A stretch of 64,000 nucleotides of DNA from Lepidodermella squamata. Its lineage: Eukaryota; Gastrotricha. Below are positions 43,801 through 54,778 of the stretch, in pieces. The notes under the pieces are model-generated. The model was not told the DNA's origin and ran no database searches. It saw nothing but the letters and a program-made list of their open reading frames with translations. The position numbers were made by a program, and so were the translations under genes. Numbering within the stretch: position 1 is the stretch's first letter; each line of letters starts with the position of its first letter. The DNA lies in the NCBI GenBank assembly GCA_047495785.1, contig JBLDXI010000020.1, positions 1,178,001-1,242,000 on the forward strand. The letters are read 5' to 3'.

Positions 43801-46800
43801 GAGTAAACATCGTCAATGCAAGCTAAAGCGCAGACTGGTTTTTTTGTGTATTAAGCTGGATGTTTACCGCGTTAAGCGGCGACCGATACTACGATTAATG
43901 CTACTATGGTGAAACAAAAAACGCTGCGTCAAAAAACGCGCATGTACTCTCGGCTCATCACGCCACCGGTGCGCGCTACAAAGGATAGGTCGATCGCTGC
44001 CAAGGCGACGCGACAACACACGCCACGAAAAAAACGTGAGGCAGCGGCGGGCGTTGTCTGTCTCATGCTACGAGATCATTGAGCGCGGGCCGTGCACTCA
44101 CGTCATTATTAGTGCTTAGCCTTATTTACGCGACGAACCGCAAAAAAAGTAGTAGGCTGTTAGGTAGGTTGGTAAGGAAATAAATTGAACTAAATCTACG
44201 GCTGCTACTTGGCAACAAAGACACGTTAACCTGCCGCCACGCGTGAGTTAATTCGAACAAGTGGCGCGGAGCAACACGTGCTCCATTAAACAAATTAGCT
44301 AGTCAAGTAATGAATGGATAAAAAACTCACGACTATGATGCGAACGCATGGGAACGACAGAATCGGCGCGTAGAATTTACGGAACAGGCGGAATAACATG
44401 CCACCTTTATGCTCGCCAGGTACAGATCCAGGCGCCGTGCGACAACAGCAGAAAATGTCGGGCCTCGAGCTCTGAAATATGATACGAAACATAGCAAAAA
44501 ATCGTTAATTTCGCACTTATTAAAAATCCGCCTTAAAATGTACCTTCATGCGGCGTGCGTCGAAAGTGAGCATAGCGATGAAGGCGGTCATTTGCAGGAA
44601 GAAGTTGAGAAAAACGGCCGTGCCTGCGTACAGCGAGAAAATGTGAACGGCGGGCATGTTTGACAGGGCGCCGAGCAGAAAAGCGATCGATTCTGAGAAG
44701 CTGGTCAGCATCATCGAAGGTCCGAGACGTCCGACAACGAATCCAATGCGCTCTTCAATGGTCACATCAGCCACGTACGGCAGGCGTTGGTAAGCCTGGA
44801 CTAGAATGAAGATATTGTCGACACCAACGGCCAGAACCAGGAAAGGCACTACTTCCAGAATGATCAGCGTAGGCGGGATTCCGGTATAGGCGTACAGACC
44901 CAAGGCGGCGGTGACCGAAAGCAACACAACCATAACTCCGGCAAGACCTAGGGTAGCCTTGGCGTTGATAACGATGTGAAGCAGCTGGCTGGGCTGGTAT
45001 TGGCCAAGAGCGACCGTCACGTAGACGAACATGATCAAGTACGAGAGGAGAATCGTAATTTTATCAGTATCGCTCTGCCTATCGATTTCGTCTTGAATCG
45101 ACCGCTCAGCGCGGAAGGTTACGCGGAAGGTCGAGTTCGGATGGCTGGAAACTTCGTCGGAGATGTTGGTCATCATTTCAATGAACGCCTTCTCCCAGGC
45201 AAGCGCCGGGCCATTCTCATCGTGATCGACGTAGTTTTTAACCGGGAAGGTCAGAATGATAGCTGATGAATTGAAATACTGCTCGCCAGGATAGCCACCG
45301 AATGCGAGATACGGCGCGACGATTCCGCCAAATTCTGCCATGCATTCGTGCAGCTCACCATCAGCGCCGTTCGAGCCGACATTCGACGGATTTTTCACGC
45401 ATTCATGCAAATGGTCGAGGTAACGATCGTCTTCAGTCCATTCTTCAATAGTCTTGGCGTTGTTTTGGAAGTATTGAAACACGCTCAAAAACAGCGAGCC
45501 GTTGTTGCTCGGGTACATTGGTTTCAGCGAGATATCGTCAAAGCGGACACGTTCGCCATTGAACTCAACTTCTAGGTTGATGATTTGCTGCTGCATTTCG
45601 AAGATTTTCTTGAAAATTTCGCGCTCAAACAAATAACTGCCCAGCATATCTCCATTCACGATGGTACCTAGGTCGTGGAATTGCGGATTAGGTGGCTGTG
45701 GCTTCACCTCGGTGATTATAATTTGAGAGGTGCGGTAGAATGGGCCGAAGTGCTGATCGAAGTAGTCTTTTTCAACACGAGCGCGGCTATCTGGAGCGGA
45801 CCAAAGCTCAACAGGATCGACTAGAGGCTTGCGATTTAGGGCAAGGCCACCGGTGAGCGCAGCGCAGATTGAAACGCTGAAGATCATGACCAGAACAGGG
45901 TGACGGGCGCAGAACATGCCCCAATCGCGAAAGCGCATTTCTAGCATATTTTCAAACTTGGCGCCGAATCTTTCCGTGCACGTAGTTTTGACCGACTCGT
46001 TCGTGGCGTAAATAGCCGCAACCGCCTTGGATTTCTCAATTTCGCACAGTGAATTCGTGCTTCCGGCGACGATGATCTCATCCTGAGTGATAAATCGACG
46101 GCTTCGAAGCCTGCGAGCGCAGACAATGCGGTAAACAACGGCGAAAATCAGAATGCTGCCGGTGAATATCGCGAAGCCAATCATTGCAGCAAACAAATAA
46201 CAGTCGATATTATAGAACTTGCACTGGTGTTGTAAGGCCGATGCGGGTGGCGGTGGAAGAGGGGCGCAACAGGCTGGACAATCTGCGCAACTGCATCGCA
46301 TCCGAGATCGCGGCTCGGTTTCGTTGCAAGCATACACTTTATACTTGATAGCGTTATCGTCGCCTTCAACAGGCTCGAATTTCATCTCCATTGGTACGTA
46401 TGAGTTGGTGCTAGGTTCGCCAATGAACTTGAGAAGTTTCTCGATTGTGGGATCACTGCCAACAATGATTTCCAAAGCCCTTGTTCCGGCCATTTGAACG
46501 CTGATACACGATTGAAGAACTCCTTCGATCGTAGCTCGGTCGACAAGAATCGAGCCAACTTTTTCGACGTAAGGCCCGGGAGCATCAACTTGGCGCTTGC
46601 GGCGACTGAGAGTAGGCAACGTCGAGGTAGCTTCTACAGGTTCCGCAGACGGAGTTTTATCGTCATGAGCTTCAGTAGAAAGCTTGGTTAACTCAGCAGC
46701 TACAGTAGAGGTTGCAGATTCACCATTTATATGCTCAGATTTTTCGGCAGACGAGTCCGTTTGAGTTGAAGAGGACAATTCAGTCTCAGGAGATGTTGAC

Positions 46801-47356
46801 GCACTTTGTTCATGGATTTCGGCGTGAGTTGTTGAATCGGCTGGTGAAGTTTCTGATACCGCATCTTCTAGCGCATCTTCAGAAACTTCTTCGACAGGAT
46901 GTTGCACGGACAACTCTGACATAAATGAAGATTGATCTTTGCTGCAGGTGAAGGCGCAGAACAAATGAAGCATATTCGAAAAGCAAGAGGGACAGCGGCC
47001 CACGACAGCGCGTAGTTTTTCGATGTTGCTACGAAGCGTGTGGATTTGAGCAGCAGAGCAGCATGTTCGAAGTGTGCCATCCTGTTCTCGGGAAAATAAC
47101 AACGGGCAATTGTTCAGCAGGAAATCCGCCGCACTAGTATCGTTCAATATTTTTGGGGCGCCATTATACGGACAGGCTTGAAATAGCTCAATAGAGCCTT
47201 TCTCTGACCGATGGCAATTCCCATACCAAACACAATCAGCTTGCACAGAAGAAAACAACTGGAATAAAAGAAATTAATAAAATCAAATACTTATCCAGTC
47301 CAGATTCTCACCTGATAACAAGACAAAAAGCCAAGAATTAGAATACAATGTTTCAT
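40820..47356 (-). CDS. NPC1: NPC1-type sterol transporter (6 exons)
   Basis: Exons 47356-47312, 47258-44544, 44471-44331, 42896-41742, 41679-41592 and 41127-40820 give 1483 residues; all joints are in frame. There is a signal peptide and a sterol-binding N-terminal domain (ADCVWYGNC...[18 protein letters not shown]). The sterol-sensing domain ([15 protein letters not shown]...[14 protein letters not shown]) and the second five-helix patch ([43 protein letters not shown]) follow. NPC1 proteins move cholesterol out of late endosomes. A Ser/Thr/Glu-rich insertion of about 100 residues ending in RRKRQ lies inside the N-terminal domain. The protein is about 200 residues longer than vertebrate NPC1. 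Intron 3 is 1.4 kb, the longest in the window. The C-terminal tail is Gly-rich. Confidence 0.93.
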
Positions 47357-47359
47357 TTA

Positions 47360-48158
47360 ATATGATGTTCTACAATATAAAATAATTGATTGAAATTCTG
47401 CCAAGCTTAAATAATTCCATAAACGTCAAAAAATATATAATACGAGTACAATGAATAAAGCCGGTATTTCCAGCCCACTGAATGTAAAGACTTTTGAATG
47501 AAAGCAACGAAAATTTCTAAGGATATCATCTATCAACCACTTATTTGTCACCATAGCTGAGCTACGCGAAATACAAATGTGGTCATTTTCCAACAATTTC
47601 ACCCAATTTAACGTAGTTCTGTCAATGAATCAAGATAATGACACCAAATCGTGGGGAGTGCGTGGATACGCGCGTCAAAGAAAAGAAAAGCGCGTGGAGG
47701 CAACCATATACAAAACACATGATGAATGGAACGCACTTTTTGCTTGGTGGAGCCATAGACATGAACCACACAGATGAATAATCTGGGCTAGTAACAACAG
47801 CGTGCATGGAAACATGGAATCATGGGCTGATCAGGCCACTGGCATCGATTTTTTTCAAAAATATGCGTTTCGCGGGTTAATTTTGGCTTGTGGCCATCAA
47901 AATTTATATAAATATCTGTAATATTACTATACTCTAAATAAAATTCGAACTACTTATTGCGCATAATCATATTTATAAGCAGCAGTTTAATTGTAATATT
48001 TGCCGGGTTTTGGCACGAGGTTTTCTATTTTTACCGGCAGATGGGTCTTACCCGATCAGTATGGCACAGACAGTGCAAATATAGCTCAAGAACTTTGAGC
48101 CCTCTACCCTCAACCATCGTCGATGTTAAGTCGTGGGCGTCGAAGTTATGAACGTTAT
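47360..48158. other. Intergenic upstream of NPC1
   Basis: No gene seen. TATTGTAG, a possible 3' splice site, lies 13 bases before the NPC1 ATG, so a 5' UTR intron or leader splicing is possible. Confidence 0.4.
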
Positions 48159-48289
48159 GTTCTTTCAAAGTTGGATGTTTTTTTTTAACCAAGGTTTATA
48201 ATGGTTTAACTCCTTTTGCTGGCGGTGGCGAATGAGTTAAACCATTATCAACCTTGGTTAAAAAAAAAAACATCCAACTTTGAAAGAAC
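48159..48289. repeat. Long perfect-type hairpin (54-bp arms, 21-bp loop)
   Basis: The left arm 48159-48212 and right arm 48234-48289 are reverse complements with only a few differences, mainly the length of the central T/A run and one base. The loop is GC-richer than the arms. It could be a tiny MITE or a transcribed hairpin. Confidence 0.8.
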
Positions 48290-48591
48290 AAGAACAAAGA
48301 ACAACTTGAAAGAACACAACGTAGTTATCCGTAGTTCCCATTGGCATACTGGCGTGTCGCGTGTCATGTGAATGTGTTCTATGTTTACCAATTGTGAAAT
48401 GCATGAAACTTCGAATCTTTTCTTTCAGTCTTCAAAATTATGGAGACTATAGGCTTAGTTTCTGTGCTGAATGGGGTCAGCCTTCAAGTTTCAAATGTTT
48501 TCATTAGAGCTAATGTGTTGGTTGTTTTACATTCCATCCGATTGAGCAAGATTGTCTTAGATTGGTTTATTTTTTAATTATTCATTTACGT

Positions 48592-50439
48592 ATGGAGGAG
48601 CAAGTAAGTTCCTTTCTTCTCGATTCTCGAAAATATTCTCATAATTTCTATTGCTGACTTCAGTGGTCCAAGATTATTTCTCTTCCTGACATGACCGTGG
48701 CGTTGGCTGCATTGTCAACGCTCTTCGGTAATCATGCTGTTTTGTCAAAGCAAGAAGTAGATTCAAACGAATATACTATCCAGTTCAAAAAGTATGGATT
48801 GTCTCATTCCCAGTTTGGTTGGCATTGCTTATATTCGTATGATTACCTAGGTTTGTTAGTGCTGTTAATTGCATTAAAGATGAAGCGATACGCATTTACG
48901 ACGACCTCTCATCGACGCTGCCCCACATATTCGCCTATTTTTACTTAAACTTGATCCTCTCGGACCACTCAACAGCCGGTTTGTTAACATGTGTGCAATT
49001 AGAAACACATTAATTGGTGTGTTTTAGCTGAGCGATTTATCAGAGATTTTGGATCTATCGTTAACAAATATGACCAATCTATTGTTTCTCAACTGTCTTC
49101 TGTGCGTTCAGCTGAGGAGGTACGAAAACTAAAAGAGACAAACGTTTCGTTGACGGGCAGAATTCGCCTGTGCCTGTTAACCGAATCAGTCGATCGCTTG
49201 GTGAAAATTCTTGAGGCAAACAAGTTGTGGCTAATTTATGCCGCAATCAACTCTCGGTTCTTCATTGATCAAGCTACTTCGCATGAGCTTGGAATGATTA
49301 AAAGCGGCAACGAATCATGTCTTCAGCAAAGAAATAATGAAGATTCGCGAGGGGAAAAGAAGTTTACAAATGGCCACGCTTCTTTCGCGACAGATTTTCA
49401 ATCGGCTGCTGCTGCCATTCGAAAAATGTCGCCTTCAACTCCGCCGATTAGACTTATTACTGTCGGAAGTGATGATGGTTTTGCGCCTGCTTGTGGCATG
49501 TTTTCAACATCTGGCGAAGTTTGCGCGAGTCTTCAGTCCAGCAAGAAAATTTCCATTATTCCCACCGTGCAAGGCGTCGATGCCTTGTCGATTGAAAAGA
49601 TGGACCTAATGGCGTTGCAGGACCCTGTGACAAGTTTATCATTCGTAAATGACGATTCGATGCTGATAGCTGCAGCTGGCTGTAGTCTAATTTATTGGAA
49701 TCTTTCGCCCTTTTCTGCGGTGAAGCAAGCGTCCAAAATTCCTGCTTGTGCTTCGTTGACAAATCAACCGATCTGGACACTCAACGCTTCGCCCTTGAAT
49801 TTATTTTTGGCAGCTGGCTGCCATGATTCGTCGACTAATTTACTAGACTTGTCTAATCTCAACTCGCCATCGTCGCTTGTACGAATTTTCATCGATCTCA
49901 CACCGACGGCGGCGAAAGCTCCCGTCACAGCCGTTGCTTTTCACCCGAATTGTGCTTATCTAGCATGTGGCCACAGCAATGGCTCAATTATCATGTGGGA
50001 CATCAATGATGCAGCCCCCGTTCGCAGATTTCAACCTGTAAGCATGGTTTTTTTTAATCTTTCGATTCATTTAATTAATGATTGTTTTGTCTAGCCGGTG
50101 AATTCGTCGATTGCCGCTCTCAAATTTACGCCTGATGGAACGAAATTGCTCTCTCTTGACGATAGTGGTACTCTATTAGCGTGGGATTTGAAAGCGACGA
50201 CTAATAGCCCGGTTTCGACTCATTCCACCGGCGTGATTAGGCCTGCGCCGTGTCTTCCGATTTCCGCTGATTCATCGCTGGTCTGCGTTGGCGGTGCGAA
50301 TAACAAAATTGTTCTGATTCCAGTGCTTTCTCAAGTGTCCAGTGAATTCACGACTGTGAAATTGCCCCGGTCTACTGTTTTAGACGCCGACTTTCGGCTG
50401 GGAAACATCTTACACGTGCTTGCCAAAAGTGAAAAATAA
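48592..50439 (+). CDS. TAF5: TFIID subunit TAF5 (5 exons)
   Basis: Exons 48592-48603, 48664-48791, 48851-48978, 49028-50037 and 50095-50439 give 540 residues. The NTD2 domain of TAF5 is clear across exons 2-4: EYTIQFKKFVSAVNCIKDEA, then TLPHIFAYFYLNLIL, RFIRDFG and LWLIYAAINSRFFI. The C-terminal half holds degenerate WD40 repeats, best seen as VTAVAFHPNCAYLACGHSNG followed by IIMWDI, and IAALKFTPDGTKLLSLDDSG followed by LLAWDL. TAF5 scaffolds TFIID in the nucleus. It is short for the family (about 700-800 residues), with weak early repeats and no clear LisH. The 12-bp first coding exon is the weakest part. It converges with the nicotinic receptor gene. Confidence 0.72.
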
Positions 50440-50465
50440 CAACGAACTAGTCCTATCGCTAGACA

Positions 50466-50471
50466 TTTATT
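50466..50471 (-). terminator. Poly(A) signal of the nicotinic receptor gene
   Basis: AATAAA on the minus strand, 150 bp past its stop codon at 50620 and inside the 3' UTR of TAF5. Confidence 0.45.
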
Positions 50472-50493
50472 TCTGTTGAAACATTTACGCGGT

Positions 50494-50499
50494 AATAAA
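50494..50499 (+). terminator. Poly(A) signal of TAF5
   Basis: AATAAA 55 bp after the TAF5 stop codon. The two converging 3' UTRs overlap here. Confidence 0.5.
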
Positions 50500-50619
50500 A
50501 TTGATAGAAAAGAAGGCTCGATGGTTTTTTCCACTGTCAGTTTTGTCACCATGAGTCATCAAAAACACCACATTTTATCATCACCTGTTCATAATGTTTT
50601 GCGGTTTCCAGAAAACACA

Positions 50620-53375
50620 TCAGGTTTTGTTGATGTTAAGGCGACCGCGCAGGGCTTTGCGGTTGTCGAAAAGCGTGTACGCTTGAAGAATGATGGCGAA
50701 TGTGCCAGAAATGCACGCGGCAGCGAAAATGTAAAGCAGCAACCGGTCGACCACGCGTGCAACGTACTTCCATTCGTCGTGTTTCTAGAAAAAAAATAAC
50801 GATTAAATATTAATGAAAATTATGATTAAATAATAATTCGGAGGTTGGAAAGCAAGCGCCATAAGCTTCTAGAAAATTCGAAACCGCAGTACCTTGATTC
50901 CTAACTTGATGATAGTGCGTTAGTGGCCTATTGTGCTAATTTCTTACAAGCCACAAAAAAGAAAATTGGGTGATCAGCAGAATAAATAATGATTATTATC
51001 TATCAAAATATTGGACTGAAAAATGCGAATTTTCTGAAAATGGCCGAAATCCTAAAATGACTCTGTTTGCAAAAAACTGACCTTTTTAGTTTCACTCTGA
51101 CGCTTCAGCCGTTTCGCAATGTAGTCGACATCGTTCAGCGCAGCTTGGAGCAGCATCATCATCGGCCGAGGGTTCGGCGCTTGGGTTCCAGCCAGCTTTC
51201 CACGCCGCTTCTCCTCCATTTTCGACACGTAATCATCGTCCAATAAATAGGATGGCGCTTTTTTCACCGAGGGTTTTTCTTCGTTCTCATCGCCGCTGTC
51301 TTCGCTAGCTTTCGTGTCTACACGAGAGAAAAATAGGTATATACAAGACAATTATATAGGTACATAAAAATTATCGAATTTGCAAGCGGCTTCAACTTAT
51401 TATAAACACATACAGGTTGAAAAAAGCAGGGTGAGCTTCAAACCCGCGTTTTCTTGCAGGAATTTAATAGAATAAATATTAAGGGAATTCCGAGAGTGAT
51501 GAGAAATGGGCCTTACTTGTAGCTGTAACTGCGCCGATAAAAGCTGCTGCGCTTTGATCGAAAATCGTCGTCCGAAAGCGCATATTTTCCGCGGTTGGTT
51601 CCTCCTGGTCTCGATACATTTTCATGCCGAGAATGCGAGGCAGAATGGTAAGAAAAATGACGCGAATCCACTGCGGCATTTTCCGAAATTCCGGTGAGAA
51701 GTAATGAACTGTTAGAAATAGTGTTCATTAAAGTTTGCTGATAGAACCTTGCTGAACTTACTATTTAAAACAACCACTGAAAGAATGATAGAGAGGGTGA
51801 GTAAAATCAGAGTGAAGAGCAGGTATTTCGCCATGAGAGGGATGACTCGTGACGTCGGAGGAATAATTTCGTTGAGGAGCAGCACGAACACAGTCAGCGA
51901 GACGAGGATGCTGATACCCATGTTGATCTTTTGCCGAGTATCGGCCGGCAAGTAAAACGTGAATATCGACAAAAACCTGTTGAGTAAAACAATCAGAATA
52001 TTCGAATGAAATCCCGTGGAAGTAAAATTACGCCATGATAACGCAAGGAAACAGCATGTTGACGGTGTAGAATAAAGTTTTCCGTCGAATTTTAATCTGA
52101 AAGGTGAGATCGGTGTATGGCTCAGGGCAGCAGTGGTAGTAGCGATCGCTACGAGTCGCGGGAACCGCAAGCAGATCCCACTCCCCGGATTCGTAGTAAT
52201 CGCCTATGTCTATTGCTTCTTCAATTGAACCGGGGCCTTCGGTTTTCGCATTGAGGTGAATTAAATTGAGCTGATAGCCGTCTATTGATAAAATATGTAG
52301 TCATTACTAGTAAACTTTAGAGCTATCGATTAACCGTAAGTCCAGCTGCCGAATTTCAACGAGCAAGCTTGTTCGTCGAAGGGAAAGTATTCTTTTATGC
52401 AAAGTCAAATTCAATGAGGATATCCATTCATCTCTGTTACAAAACTCACCAATATTTATCTCACTGTAAAAAAATTTAGGGAATAAATTGATGCTTCAAG
52501 GCTTGATTTATTGAAGCTTACCAAATAGAGCGGAAAATAGCTGGTGGCTCCCAGAGAATAGTTCCATTATTATGCACCGTTGCTGGAAAATATTAATTGA
52601 TAAAATAGACGAAAGGGGAAGTTCCAGCTTACCTTTGGCTTTGAGACGAACTTCGAAGTTGCCATCCGCCGAATTGTACAGCACGATATCGGGAAGCCAT
52701 AAAAATTGCGCTGAAGGAAAATGTCAAAAATAAAAAATTCTATTAAAAGTAAATCCAGGCAGTAGTCGGGCATAAATGAAGACAGCGCTAAAGCCTTTCG
52801 ACGCTTCGTAAATTATCATGATAAAAAATGCCCCGAATTCTACTAATTTCTGAAATCTGAACATTTCAATTTTGACGGCTATTCCTATACTTAACTTGGG
52901 ACCATTGTTGAAATTTCGAAAGCTGCAACTCACCTGGTATCCTAATTTTTTCGATCCCACCGAAGTGCTGAGGGTTCCATTTCAATCTGACGTCTAGCCA
53001 TTGATGCTTCAACCAGGCATTTGTGGATAGAACCTGGTTACGTTCATCCTAAAATTCAGTATGAGAAAATCGAAGTTAACATATTGCTCTCATTTCTATG
53101 GCGAAACTTGCCAAATCGATCAGCTGCGTGAGTGAAAGTCCGATGCGAACCTTTTTTTAATCATGAATAATTTTAATATTTCTCAAATCGAAGGATCAAA
53201 AACTCACAGTAAGTAAGTCACTGACGTTACTAACAGGTCGAATCAACCTGTTGTAGGCTGAAGGCCGTTCGAAGAGGTATGCCAATAATCGCCGCATATC
53301 TTCGTTGGCAAACACCGCCAACGGTCCAAACGCGACGTAGAGGATAAAAGTTAGAAACGCTATAAATCTCGCCAT
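50620..53375 (-). CDS. Nicotinic acetylcholine receptor alpha-type subunit (12 exons)
   Basis: Exons: 53375-53208, 53150-53112, 53048-52934, 52710-52633, 52582-52522, 52463-52450, 52391-52335, 52281-52032, 51976-51762, 51708-51517, 51317-51082, 50784-50620; 529 residues. It has a signal peptide, loop D/A blocks ([14 protein letters not shown]), the 13-residue Cys loop ([15 protein letters not shown]), the vicinal cysteines YYHCCPEPY that define an alpha subunit, M1 ([10 protein letters not shown]), M2 ([22 protein letters not shown]), M3, a long cytoplasmic loop, and M4 ([25 protein letters not shown]). It would form acetylcholine-gated cation channels with other subunits. At the inner end of M2 the usual Glu of the GEK motif appears to be Gln (RQK). 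Exon 6 is only 14 nt and intron 2 uses a GC donor. Confidence 0.92.
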
Positions 53376-53399
53376 CTTTCTCTGTCTAGGCTACTCGAT

Positions 53400-54760
53400 T
53401 AAAATGACACCGCTCGACCATGCCGATGTCGCAAGCTAAAATAAATAACATTTTGGGTAAATAGTAAACAGGATCAATTTCGAAGTTGAATTATATTGAA
53501 AATGATAGATTGCAAAATTATTGCATAGACGCTGCTACTATTCGTTCTTATTGAATTTGTACCGAATCGGCTAAAACTATGCGCCTATTAGGTAATGAGC
53601 GCAAATAATGCGAACATTTTCCTGTGATGTTGTAAGAAATGTTTTACAACGCAAAAAGTTTTATTCACTCGTCTCATCTACGCGCAGTACTTAGTATAGC
53701 AAAGAGAGCGAGAGAGAGAGGGCGTATTAATGCGCGGCGGCGGCAATGGCCGCGATTTGACGATGATAAAAATGATAAGGAAATACTACTTTCTTGGGCT
53801 GATAGTACAAAATCAAAATTGTTGCTCCTGCGATGCTCGGCCGTGGCTATCGCGGCTCGCTGCGATCGCGAAGAAAATGACAGGCTGATGCTATTACCGA
53901 GGCGCAGCGGCGGCGGCGCGGCGTCCAAGTTCTAACGTTGTTTTGTAGAACACGGTGGCTAATAGTAATCGGCGGGGATTATTAACCAAAAATAGTGCTA
54001 TACTGGACGCGAGCTTTTTATATACATACAACAAGAGATATATCATCTATAGAAAACAAGCTGTAATATGTTGTAGCAGTTTTTCGGTCGGTGATTGGAC
54101 AATCTGCCTTACATAACATTTTTGCGGCTGCTAGTTTTAAAAGGCAAAACGCATATGCTAATGATGCTTCATCGCCAATCGAAATCGCCGGCATCAACAG
54201 ATGTAAAACAATACGCGAGACATCGCCATTGTGTGGTGGCTATAATCAGCTTGTTTTCCAGCTTGCTTAGTGCAAAACAAGCAACAATTACACTTAGATA
54301 TCCGCGTGAATCATCCTTGCGATGTACTTACCCGACGCATACATAGCGGAACAGTGCGAACAGCAAGGCAAAGTTCACGCTTAGAAATAGATACGCACCG
54401 CTGCTATAGTAGCACTGATTGCCGCTGGTACTCATCTCTCTGCTCGAGGCCATGCAGGTGTTGCTTTACTTATACAGTAGTACAAATAAGCAAATCGAGA
54501 CGTGTTCGGGACATAAACCGTTTCCCGTCAAAAGATGGATAGCTTTTATTCGCAACACTGAGATCTTCTGTTTATTTTTGCTCACGTATCGAACATACAA
54601 ATATTTGCTCACTCACATTTACGGTAGGTATATTGTATCACAATTTTGATCATGATCATCACAGCATAAATTAAATAAAAAATAATATCGAAATCATAGA
54701 AAACAAAAAAATCGGTGATTTGTTTGTTCTCCATGAGCAAAATCGATGTAGTTTTTGGCA
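53400..54760. other. Intergenic, upstream of the receptor gene
   Basis: About 1.4 kb without a gene. It contains a short (GA)n run near 53703-53720. The overlapping frames at 53639-53935 are low-complexity (Arg/Ala/Ser) on both strands and I reject them. Confidence 0.45.
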
Positions 54761-54778
54761 CAAATTTCACACGGAATT

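Noticed and set aside
53639-53935. Overlapping Arg/Ala/Ser-rich frames on both strands
   Set aside because: Low complexity from GA and GCG runs; mutual shadows without family support.
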